From: Bacteroidales bacterium | Lineage (GTDB): Bacteria > Bacteroidota > Bacteroidia > Bacteroidales > UBA1402 | Length of the DNA: 64,000 nucleotides | Direction of reading: 5' to 3' | Assembly: GCA_021373135.1 (NCBI GenBank) | Contig: JAJFTH010000003.1 | Location: 834,435 to 898,434 of the forward strand | Part shown: piece after piece, positions 51,790-58,794 of the stretch | Numbering within the stretch: position 1 is the stretch's first letter | How the letters are laid out: every line of letters starts with the position of its first letter | Notes under the pieces: model-generated | What the model saw: the letters and a program-made list of their open reading frames with translations, nothing else | What the model was told of the DNA's origin: nothing | Databases searched by the model: none | Position numbers and translations under genes: made by a program

Positions 51790-52233
51790 ATGGAAATTAT
51801 ATTGAAAGAAGACGTAACAGGTCTTGGATACAAAGACGACGTTTTGACCGTCAAAGACGGATATGGAAGGAACTTCCTCATCCCTCAGGGAAAAGCAGTC
51901 GTTGCTACACCTTCTGCTAAGAAAGTGTTGGCTGAAAATATGAAACAGCGTGCACACAAGCTTGCCCAAATGAAGAAAGATGCCGAAGAACTGGCAGCAA
52001 AACTCAAAGAAGTAAGTCTGACTATTGGTGCAAAAGTAAGTTCAACCGGTAAGATTTTTGGTTCAGTAGGCCCGATACAGGTATCTGAAGCATTTGAAAA
52101 AGCAGGTTTTGAGATTGACCGTAAGGTCATTGTCATCAAGGATGCGGTAAAAGAAGTCGGTTCTTACAAAGCCATCGTTAAACTTCACCGTGAGGTTAGC
52201 CTGGAAGTTCCTTTTGAGGTAGTAGCTGAATAA
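51790..52233 (+). CDS. rplI: 50S ribosomal protein L9
   Basis: A 147-residue L9: MEIILKEDVTGLGYKDDVLT and KDGYGRNFLIPQGKAVVATP form the N-terminal rRNA-binding domain. A long connecting helix (ENMKQRAHKLAQMKKDAEEL) follows, then the C-terminal domain (GSVGPIQVSEAF). It is last in its operon; a terminator follows 18 bp downstream. Confidence 0.98.
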   Translation: MEIILKEDVTGLGYKDDVLTVKDGYGRNFLIPQGKAVVATPSAKKVLAENMKQRAHKLAQMKKDAEELAAKLKEVSLTIGAKVSSTGKIFGSVGPIQVSEAFEKAGFEIDRKVIVIKDAVKEVGSYKAIVKLHREVSLEVPFEVVAE

Positions 52234-52251
52234 TAGCATATCGCAATACGT

Positions 52252-52283
52252 AAAAAGCCGGTTGATTTCAATCGGCTTTTTTT
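52252..52283 (+). terminator. Terminator of the rpsF-rpsR-rplI operon
   Basis: GCCGGTTG (52257-52264) pairs with CAATCGGC (52269-52276, one wobble) around ATTT, followed by seven T. Confidence 0.95.
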
Positions 52284-52361
52284 ATGCGCAAAAATCAAGG
52301 ATCAGTTTTTGATGGATAATTGATCCCGCGAAAGGACAGGAGAAAGTGTTCAAATAAGGGC

Positions 52362-52394
52362 AAAAAAAAGTCCACCCTATAGGGCAGACTTTTT
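52362..52394 (-). terminator. Terminator of the Ala-rich lipoprotein gene
   Basis: AGTC-ca-CCC-TATA-GGG-ca-GACT type stem (52369-52390) with A and T runs on either side, 18 bp beyond the lipoprotein stop on the minus strand. Confidence 0.85.
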
Positions 52395-52412
52395 AATTTC
52401 TTTTGTTCCGGC

Positions 52413-52619
52413 TTATTCAGCAGCGGGAGTAGCTGTTTCAGCAGCAGGAGCAGCTTCAGCAGGAGCAGCGGCAGCAGTTGAATCAACAGCAGCAGGAGCA
52501 GCTTCAGTAGCAACTTCTTCGGTTGCAACTTCTTCAGGAGCTTCAGTTTTTGCTTTGTTACCACAAGATGCGAAAGATACTGCTACAACAACAGCGAAGA
52601 ATAATACTAACTTTTTCAT
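52413..52619 (-). CDS. Small Ala/Glu/Pro-rich lipoprotein
   Basis: A 68-residue precursor. The signal MKKLVLFFAVVVAVSFAS runs up to a lipobox FAS-C-G, then a low-complexity tail built from AAPAE/EEVATE-like units (APEEVATEEVATEAAPAA). The mature protein would be a short, acidic, disordered peptide anchored by lipid. I do not recognise a function. It has its own terminator and lies divergent from mtaB. The overlapping opposite-phase Leu/Lys-rich frame is an artefact of the GCT/CTG-rich repeat. Confidence 0.8.
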   Translation of the reverse strand: MKKLVLFFAVVVAVSFASCGNKAKTEAPEEVATEEVATEAAPAAVDSTAAAAPAEAAPAAETATPAAE

Positions 52620-52848
52620 TTTTTTTCTGTTTTAAACAATAAATAGGAGTTTCTTGAAATCGCGGCAAAATTAAGTATAATTTTTATTCTGTGTACTCAA
52701 AACTGTAAATATTTCTAAAAAACTTTTTTTTTTCTCCTTTTTGGGACAAAAAATGCATTTTTATACTCGTTTTATAGAAAAATAACGGGGTAGTCTCAAA
52801 AAAACATCAAAGATTTGGAGCCAAATTTTCCTTGAGGACTAAAATCCT

Positions 52849-52856
52849 TACCTTTG
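52849..52856 (+). promoter_or_regulatory. -7 box of mtaB
   Basis: TACCTTTG matches TAnnTTTG. It overlaps the first ATG of the longest mtaB frame (52854), which rules that ATG out and supports the start at 52875. Confidence 0.65.
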
Positions 52857-52874
52857 CAAAGAAATAAAAAATCT

Positions 52875-54203
52875 ATGATTGATACAAGTTTTTTTCAGAC
52901 CCGGAAAGTTGCCTATGTCAATTTGGGGTGCAAATTAAATTTCGCGGAAACATATAGTCTTGGAAAAAAGATGATCAGCGCAGGTTATAGCACGGTCAAA
53001 TTTGGAGAAAGGCCGGATGTCTGTGTCATCAATACCTGTTCGGTAACAGATACCGCCGACAAAAAAGGACGTCAGGCCATCCATAAGGTGATCCGTCAGT
53101 ATCCTGAAGCACTTGTTGTTGTGATAGGATGCTATGCTCAACTCAAGTCAGACGAAATATCGGAAATTCCAGGAGTGAACCTGGTTCTGGGTGCCAATCA
53201 AAAATTTGACCTTCCCGGACTTTTGGAAGGCCTTCAGAAAGGTGAACATGCCAAAATATATACTTCAGAAGTAAAAGATATCAACCGATTTCTGCCATCT
53301 TGTTCCCGTGGAAACCGTACACGCTATTTTTTGAAGGTACAGGATGGCTGTGACTATTTCTGTACCTATTGTACAATCCCTTTTGCGCGAGGAACCAGCC
53401 GTAACCCAAAGATAGCCTTTTTGGTTGATCAGGCAAAAGAAGTAGCTGCAGAGGGAGGAAAAGAAATTGTTTTATCCGGTGTCAACATTGGAGATTTCGG
53501 GAAAAGTACAGGTGAAACCTTTATTGACCTGATCCGTGCTTTGGATGAGGTGGAAGGTATTGACCGTTACAGAATATCCTCCATAGAACCCAATTTGCTG
53601 ACGGATGAGGTGATTGCCTTTGTCGCCGCGTCTAAACGCTTTGCGCCTCATTTTCATATTCCCCTTCAGGCAGGCAGTGATGAATTGCTTAAACTGATGC
53701 ACCGTCGTTACGATACATCCCTGTTTGCTGCAAAAATTGATCTGATCAAACGTGTGATCCCTCATGCCTTTATCGGAGTGGATGTCATTGTCGGTTCCCG
53801 TGGGGAAACCCCGGAACGATTTGAGGAAGCATTCGTTTTTTTGGAAAAGCTGGACATTTCCCAATTACATATTTTCTCCTATTCTGAAAGGCCTGGAACA
53901 CAGGCTTTAAAAATTGATTACATCGTTTCACCTGCAGCTAAAAAGGCTCGTCATGAACGTCTGCAAAAACTTTCCGATGCGAAATGGAAGGCATTTTATC
54001 AGAAACATGTCGGATACGAGGGTAAAGTGCTCTTTGAACATACCAAAACGGAAGGGAAAATGCATGGTTTTTCGGAAAATTACATTCGTGTTGAGGTTCC
54101 TTATCAAAAAAATTGGGTGAATCAAACTATTTCAGTACGTTTGAGTGACTTTAACACGGAGGGCACCGCTTTGAAGGGAGAGTTGCCTGGATGCACGGAA
54201 TAG
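52875..54203 (+). CDS. mtaB: tRNA t6A37 methylthiotransferase MtaB
   Basis: A 442-residue radical-SAM enzyme that converts t6A to ms2t6A at position 37 of ANN-decoding tRNAs. The N-terminal UPF0004 domain has three cluster cysteines (NLGCKLNFAE; NTCSVTD; IGCYAQL). The radical-SAM motif is CDYFCTYCTIPFARG (CxxxCxxC). Later landmarks are SSIEPNLL, FHIPLQAGSDELLKLMHRRY and GVDVIVGSRGETPERF, and a C-terminal TRAM-like segment. The annotated start is at 52875 because the upstream ATG overlaps the -7 box. Confidence 0.95.
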   Translation: MIDTSFFQTRKVAYVNLGCKLNFAETYSLGKKMISAGYSTVKFGERPDVCVINTCSVTDTADKKGRQAIHKVIRQYPEALVVVIGCYAQLKSDEISEIPGVNLVLGANQKFDLPGLLEGLQKGEHAKIYTSEVKDINRFLPSCSRGNRTRYFLKVQDGCDYFCTYCTIPFARGTSRNPKIAFLVDQAKEVAAEGGKEIVLSGVNIGDFGKSTGETFIDLIRALDEVEGIDRYRISSIEPNLLTDEVIAFVAASKRFAPHFHIPLQAGSDELLKLMHRRYDTSLFAAKIDLIKRVIPHAFIGVDVIVGSRGETPERFEEAFVFLEKLDISQLHIFSYSERPGTQALKIDYIVSPAAKKARHERLQKLSDAKWKAFYQKHVGYEGKVLFEHTKTEGKMHGFSENYIRVEVPYQKNWVNQTISVRLSDFNTEGTALKGELPGCTE

Positions 54204-54249
54204 GTGGTTTCAAGCAGCCTTTTTAAAATGATTTATAAATTTTATTTGA

Positions 54250-55182
54250 GTGAAAAGGATTTTTTCTGGTCTTCTATTTGGATTTGTAAGGCTCTGCGCT
54301 TTTTTGCCGCTACCCGTTCTTTTCTTTTTTTCGGACATTTTTTTGTATCCCATCGTTTATTATGTGGTGAGATACCGTTTGAAAGTAGTCAGGAAAAATC
54401 TGAAAAATAGCTTTCCGGAGAAGACTCGGAAAGAATTGCACCAGATCGAACGAAAATTTTATCGTCATTTCTGTGATACTTTCCAGGAAACCATACGCAT
54501 TTTAGGAATGTCCCCGGAAGAGGCAAAGAAGCGGATGGTTTTTAAGAATCCGGAGATGGTGACTGATTTTTCCAAACAACAGCAAGGCGTTCTGATCGTA
54601 TTGGGCCATTACGGGAACTGGGAATATCAGCCTTTCCTTTTTTTATATATGCTGGAATCCGGCAATCAGGTAGGATATAGCATTTACAGGCCATTGAAGA
54701 ATGAGGCGTTCGATCAGTTGTATATCAGAATCAGGACTCGTTTTCAAGGAGGTATCGCCACCAAAAGTCAGGCGTACCGTAAATTGATTAATCTGCGTCA
54801 TGAAGGTAAAGCAGCCGTTTTTGGGCTGGTGTGTGATCAGACTCCTTCGGCTGCCAATTTGCATTACTGGACCCCCTTCCTGAATCAGGACACTTCCATT
54901 CTTATCGGACCGGAGAGAATGGCAAAACAAACCGGATTTGCAGTGGTGTATGCTGATGTCGAAAAAATGGCGAGGGGACGTTATCGAACTACTTATGAGT
55001 TGATTACAGACAAGCCGCAGGAAACCGAAACGTTTGAAATTACAGAGAAATATGCCCGCCTGATGGAGAAGACTATTTTACGGGAACCTGCATACTGGCT
55101 TTGGACACACAAGCGCTGGAAACACAAACACCAGCTTGAAACAGTCCATAAAGCAAAAGATTTTAAGATTGAAGCATCATGA
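54250..55182 (+). CDS. LpxL/HtrB-like lipid A acyltransferase
   Basis: A 310-residue membrane-anchored acyltransferase with a GTG start. An N-terminal hydrophobic helix (residues ~4-35) is followed by 'RYRLKVVRKNLKNSFPEKT', the catalytic H-x4-E as VLGHYGNWEYQPF, and 'VCDQTPSAAN' where the family has its DQ motif. It would add a secondary acyl chain to lipid A at the inner-membrane inner face. It overlaps a GT2 glycosyltransferase gene by 4 nt, which fits an LPS-related operon beginning at or after mtaB (46-bp gap). Confidence 0.9.
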   Translation: MKRIFSGLLFGFVRLCAFLPLPVLFFFSDIFLYPIVYYVVRYRLKVVRKNLKNSFPEKTRKELHQIERKFYRHFCDTFQETIRILGMSPEEAKKRMVFKNPEMVTDFSKQQQGVLIVLGHYGNWEYQPFLFLYMLESGNQVGYSIYRPLKNEAFDQLYIRIRTRFQGGIATKSQAYRKLINLRHEGKAAVFGLVCDQTPSAANLHYWTPFLNQDTSILIGPERMAKQTGFAVVYADVEKMARGRYRTTYELITDKPQETETFEITEKYARLMEKTILREPAYWLWTHKRWKHKHQLETVHKAKDFKIEAS

Positions 55183-56213
55183 AGACATCTGTCGTAATTC
55201 TGAATTGGAATGGTAAGTCTCTGATGGAGTCTCTGTTACCTAATGTTTTAGAACATACACTTTCCGATTTATCTCAGGATGTAGAGTTGGTGGTGGCAGA
55301 TAACGGATCGACTGATGGCTCGCTTGCCTTTTTGGAGACGAATTATCCTGATACCATCAAACGCATCGATTTGGCCTATAATCATGGTTTTGCCGAAGGT
55401 TATAATCAGGCTTTGTCCCAGCTTGATTCTAAATATGCCGTGTTGTTGAATTCCGATGTGGAGGTTACTCCCGGTTGGTTGATCTTCTTGACTGATTATA
55501 TGGATGCTCATCCTGATGTGGCTGCTTGTCAGCCTAAAATCAGATCTCTTCGTCAAAGAGAATGTTTTGAACATGCCGGTGCTTCCGGTGGCTTTATGGA
55601 TTTTCTGGGATATCCGTTTTGTCGTGGAAGGGTGCTCTCCTTCGTGGAAGAGGACAGGGGACAGTATGATACCCCTATCGACTTATTTTGGGCTACAGGG
55701 GCTTGTTTGTGCGTTAGAATGGATGATTTCCGAAATGTAGGTGAGTTTGATGCCAGATTTTTTGCCCATATGGAAGAAATTGACCTGTGCTGGCGTCTTC
55801 GAAGCAGAGGAAGGCGCATCGTTTGTCTTCCGCAGAGTGTCGTCTACCATTTGGGCGGCGCGACTTTAAACAAGGAGAATCCACGCAAAACTTATCTGAA
55901 TTATCGGAACAATCTTTTGATGCTTTATAAGAATTGTACCCCCAATGAATTTGCGGTGGTGTTCATCATCCGTTTGATTCTGGACTATATGTCTGTTCTG
56001 GTTTTTCTGCTTTCCTGGAAATGGAGGGACGCAAAGGCTGTGTTACGTGCAAGATGGTCATTTTTGAAAATGAAACCTCATTTCACCTTGCAACGTCTGG
56101 AAAATTTGCAGCAAACAAAAATAACTTCCATTCCGGAAATTTACCGGGGAAGTATCATCTTGGGTTATTATTTATGCGGAAAACGCCGCTTTACTGATTT
56201 CTTTCATACATAA
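55179..56213 (+). CDS. Glycosyltransferase family 2 protein
   Basis: A 344-residue GT-A fold enzyme: MKTSVVILNWNGKSLMESLL, then VVADNGSTDGSLAFL, the nucleotide-sugar DxD equivalent in AVLLNSDVEVTPGWL, 'ATGACLCVRMDDFRNVGEFD', and EEIDLCWRLRSRG. The C-terminal region has an amphipathic/hydrophobic stretch (LILDYMSVLVFLLSW) for membrane association. The fold is of the rhamnosyl/other-sugar transferase type; donor and acceptor are unknown. It is coupled to the acyltransferase gene by a 4-nt overlap. Copy 4 of the dispersed repeat overlaps its stop codon. Confidence 0.92.
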   Translation: MKTSVVILNWNGKSLMESLLPNVLEHTLSDLSQDVELVVADNGSTDGSLAFLETNYPDTIKRIDLAYNHGFAEGYNQALSQLDSKYAVLLNSDVEVTPGWLIFLTDYMDAHPDVAACQPKIRSLRQRECFEHAGASGGFMDFLGYPFCRGRVLSFVEEDRGQYDTPIDLFWATGACLCVRMDDFRNVGEFDARFFAHMEEIDLCWRLRSRGRRIVCLPQSVVYHLGGATLNKENPRKTYLNYRNNLLMLYKNCTPNEFAVVFIIRLILDYMSVLVFLLSWKWRDAKAVLRARWSFLKMKPHFTLQRLENLQQTKITSIPEIYRGSIILGYYLCGKRRFTDFFHT

Positions 56214-56296
56214 ATAATATTTTTAAAGGTCGTATGGAACTTGCATGTCAAATTTTCATTGTTTTTGGTGAATACTCCTATCCATGCTCGTTTCGT
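56202..56296. repeat. Dispersed ~95-bp near-palindromic element, copy 4 (diverged centre)
   Basis: Ends are conserved (TTTCATACATAAATAATATTT; AAAGGTCGTATGGAACTTGC; CATGCTCGTTTCGTA) but the middle is replaced by unrelated sequence of about the same length. It begins inside the last codons of the GT2 gene and lies in the gap between converging genes. Confidence 0.82.
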
Positions 56297-56331
56297 AAAG
56301 AAAAATAGTAAAGCAGCTTATATGCAACGGG

Positions 56332-57726
56332 CTAGTAACCCAATATCTTCATCATGGATTTGTAACTTTGCTCCTTGGCAAAAAGCTTGGTGTAGTATTC
56401 TCCGTCTTCATCCAAATCAATGAGTACCATTTTCGGAGCAGGGGTGAGGCAATGTTGAATGCCACCGTATCCGCTTAATGACTCCTGGTAAGCTCCACAA
56501 TGGAAAAACCCGATATATTGTTCACTGTCCTGAACGATTTTAGGCAAGAAGACGGCATTGGAGTGCGCTTCAGAGTTGTAGAAGTCTTCACTGTCGCAAG
56601 TCAAGCCTCCTAAATGAACCCGTTGATATTCTTTGTCCCAATTATTGATGGCCAATTGAACAAAGCGTTGGTTGATGGCCCAGGTATCGGGAAGGGTTGT
56701 GATGAATGAGCTGTCGATCATGTTCCACAATTCTCTGTCGTTTTGTTGTTTTTGGTTGATGATGGAATAAAGCATGGCACCACTTTCTCCGACAGTGAAT
56801 GATCCGAATTCCGTAAAGATGTCAGGCTCTTTTACTTTGTTCTGGACACAAATGTTCTTGATTTGGGCGATGATTTCTTCAGCCATGTATTCATAGTCAT
56901 ATTCAAAGTCCAAGTGAACTTGAATCGGGAAACCTCCACCTATATTGATGCTGTCGAGTTCAGGGCAAATTTGTTTTAGTTCACAATATAGTTCTACAGC
57001 TTTGGTCAACTCATTCCAGTAATAAGCGGTGTCTTTGATACCTGTGTTGATAAAAAAGTGAAGCATTTTGAGATTAACCAGTGGATTTGTCTCGATTTTT
57101 TCGAGATAATATGGGATAATGTCGCTGTACCGAATGCCAAGTCTGGAAGTATAAAAATCAAATTTCGGTTCTTCTTCCGAGGCAATCCGGATGCCTACAT
57201 TTATCTTTTTATCAATATTCGTCATCAATAAATCAAGCTCAAACTTGTTATCCAAAATGGGTATAGTGTTCTCAAAGCCATTATTTATAAGAGCTTGGAT
57301 GTTTTCAATATACTGCGGTCTCTTGAATCCGTTGCAGATAATATACTTCTCTTTGGTAATCTTCTCTGTTTCGTATAAGGCTTCAATAATATTGATGTCG
57401 AAGGCGGAAGAGGTCTCAATATGTACATTGTGTTTAAGCACTTCTTCAAGAATGAAGGAAAAATGGGAACTCTTGGTGCAATAGCAATAATTGTAATCGC
57501 CGTCGTAATCGGCTTTCGCCATAGCAACGTTGAACATTTTCCGACAATGTTGGATGTTTTGTGCAATTTTAGGCAGGTAGAATATTCTTAAAGGTGTGCC
57601 ATATTGTTTAATGATGTCCATCAATGAAATGTTGAACCATTGGAGTTCGTTTTCGGAATTTACGGTGAACTCTTCGTTTGGAAATTCAAATGATTGCTCA
57701 ATCAGGTGAATGTACTTATTTTTCAT
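56332..57726 (-). CDS. speA: Arginine decarboxylase-like fold-type III PLP enzyme
   Basis: A 464-residue alanine-racemase-fold decarboxylase. The PLP lysine lies in YNYCYCTKSSHF near residue 84. Other landmarks are HVEIETSSAFDINI-like sequence (as HIETSSAFDI), the phosphate-binding 'SINIGGGFPIQ', EFGSFTVGESGAM and the C-terminal QESLSGYGGIQHC with the acidic/Cys catalytic region. It matches the shorter decarboxylases annotated as arginine decarboxylase in Flavobacteriia and relatives, which feed agmatine/polyamine synthesis. Ornithine or diaminopimelate-type specificity cannot be excluded. The leader contains two tandem hairpin repeats (57749-57800). Confidence 0.8.
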   Translation of the reverse strand: MKNKYIHLIEQSFEFPNEEFTVNSENELQWFNISLMDIIKQYGTPLRIFYLPKIAQNIQHCRKMFNVAMAKADYDGDYNYCYCTKSSHFSFILEEVLKHNVHIETSSAFDINIIEALYETEKITKEKYIICNGFKRPQYIENIQALINNGFENTIPILDNKFELDLLMTNIDKKINVGIRIASEEEPKFDFYTSRLGIRYSDIIPYYLEKIETNPLVNLKMLHFFINTGIKDTAYYWNELTKAVELYCELKQICPELDSINIGGGFPIQVHLDFEYDYEYMAEEIIAQIKNICVQNKVKEPDIFTEFGSFTVGESGAMLYSIINQKQQNDRELWNMIDSSFITTLPDTWAINQRFVQLAINNWDKEYQRVHLGGLTCDSEDFYNSEAHSNAVFLPKIVQDSEQYIGFFHCGAYQESLSGYGGIQHCLTPAPKMVLIDLDEDGEYYTKLFAKEQSYKSMMKILGY

Positions 57727-57748
57727 CGTTCTTTTCTTTAAAATGTGG

Positions 57749-57800
57749 AATCCGACTCACTCGGATTATCGATCTTGTTAGAATCCGACTCGCACGGATT
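57749..57800 (-). promoter_or_regulatory. Tandem palindromic repeats in the speA-like leader
   Basis: Two 19-bp units, AATCCGACTCACTCGGATT (57749-57767) and AATCCGACTCGCACGGATT (57782-57800), 33 bp apart. Each has 6-bp arms. A minus-strand -7 box TATTTTTG (complement of 57826-57833) lies upstream, so both units would be in the transcribed leader, 23-74 nt before the start codon. Confidence 0.8.
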
Positions 57801-57877
57801 GCTTTAATCTATGCAAAAAGGACGACAAAAATACATAAAATTTTCGAAGATTGGTGTTTATTTATTGAATATATTCC

Positions 57878-58228
57878 TCAACGGAACAAAAGAACACTGA
57901 CACTATTGATCTGTCCTTGGATGGGCGGATTTACTTTAGTTACCTTTATTTCAATGTTTTGTATTTTTTGGAAAGAGGTTTTAAGTTCTATACAGATATT
58001 TTCGGCAAGGTGCTCAATTAATTTACATGGCTTTTGCATGACAGTATTGACTTTCTCAAATACGGATGCATAATTGATGGTGTCTTCAAGTGAATCGCTT
58101 TTGCAAGCTTTACTCAAATCTATTCCAAGTTTCAAGTCTACCAAGTAATTGTTTCCGACTTTGTTCTCTTGCTCGTATACGCCATGGTAAGCGTAAAACT
58201 GCATATTGTTGATCAAAAGATAGTCCAT
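57878..58228 (-). CDS. folB: Dihydroneopterin aldolase
   Basis: A 116-residue folate-biosynthesis enzyme that converts dihydroneopterin to 6-hydroxymethyl-dihydropterin. It reads DYLLINNMQFYAYHGVYEQE with the conserved HG(V)-x-x-E, 'DLKLGIDLSKACKSDSLEDT' followed by INYASV, IEHLAENIC and 'KVTKVNPPI' with the catalytic Lys. The start is at 58228 because a near-perfect promoter (58252-58283) lies between it and the first ATG of the longer frame. Confidence 0.93.
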   Translation of the reverse strand: MDYLLINNMQFYAYHGVYEQENKVGNNYLVDLKLGIDLSKACKSDSLEDTINYASVFEKVNTVMQKPCKLIEHLAENICIELKTSFQKIQNIEIKVTKVNPPIQGQINSVSVLLFR

Positions 58229-58251
58229 TTGAAGCTGTATTTCGAATAGGA

Positions 58252-58283
58252 CAAATGTAATTTTTCTTCTTTTAACTGACAAA
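58252..58283 (-). promoter_or_regulatory. folB promoter
   Basis: On the minus strand TTTG (complement of 58280-58283), 20-nt spacer, TACATTTG (complement of 58252-58259); full consensus, 23 bp before the start codon. Confidence 0.8.
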
Positions 58284-58368
58284 TTTTGATTAGTATTATG
58301 GGTTAAGGTATAGACTTTGATAAAAAATAGTATTTTTGTTGTACTAAAGTCATTCTAAAGAATTTATT

Positions 58369-58722
58369 ATGTCAAAGGAAATCGTTGCAACAACAGGTGC
58401 GGTTTATAGCATACTTGCTCCTGGAACCCGAATCATAGGAGATATCTATTCGGAAGAAGATATCCGGATTGAAGGTGGTCTTGAGGGGAATCTGACGAGC
58501 AAAGGAAAAGTGATATTGGGGCCACAATCTGTTCTGAAAGGTAATCTCAAATGTGTCAATGCTGAAGTTGCCGGATCTGTCGAAGGTGATATTGAGGCGA
58601 ATGAACAGCTTTCACTCAGGGGTAACTCCAGTGTTAGAGGAGCTGTAAAAACATCAACTCTTGTCATAGAGCCGGGTTCTGTATTTAATGGTTCCTGTGA
58701 AATGAATCTGGAAAACAGATAA
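58369..58722 (+). CDS. Bactofilin (polymer-forming cytoskeletal protein)
   Basis: A 117-residue beta-helix protein: LAPGTRIIGDIYSEEDIRIE, then GGLEGNLTSKGKVILGPQSV, GNLKCVNAEVAGSVEGDIEA and GNSSVRGAVKTSTLVIEPGS show the alternating hydrophobic/Gly turns of the bactofilin core. It would polymerise without nucleotide at the inner membrane and scaffold cell-wall or envelope enzymes. A -7 box TATTTTTG (58331-58338) is 31 bp upstream. A strong bidirectional terminator follows. Confidence 0.93.
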   Translation: MSKEIVATTGAVYSILAPGTRIIGDIYSEEDIRIEGGLEGNLTSKGKVILGPQSVLKGNLKCVNAEVAGSVEGDIEANEQLSLRGNSSVRGAVKTSTLVIEPGSVFNGSCEMNLENR

Positions 58723-58743
58723 TAGCTCACCTGTTGAGTCAAT

Positions 58744-58776
58744 AAAAAAAGCGATGGATGCTCCATCGCTTTTTTT
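58744..58776. terminator. Bidirectional terminator between bactofilin and nrdJ
   Basis: GCGATGGA (58751-58758), loop TGC, TCCATCGC (58762-58769), with A-run before and T-run after; serves both converging genes. Confidence 0.95.
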
Positions 58777-58794
58777 ATTGATTGATACAGCGGA

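Noticed and set aside
52295..52564. Leu/Lys-rich 89-codon frame overlapping the Ala-rich lipoprotein
   Set aside because: It is the out-of-frame reading of the same GC-rich repeats and has no plausible start or signal.
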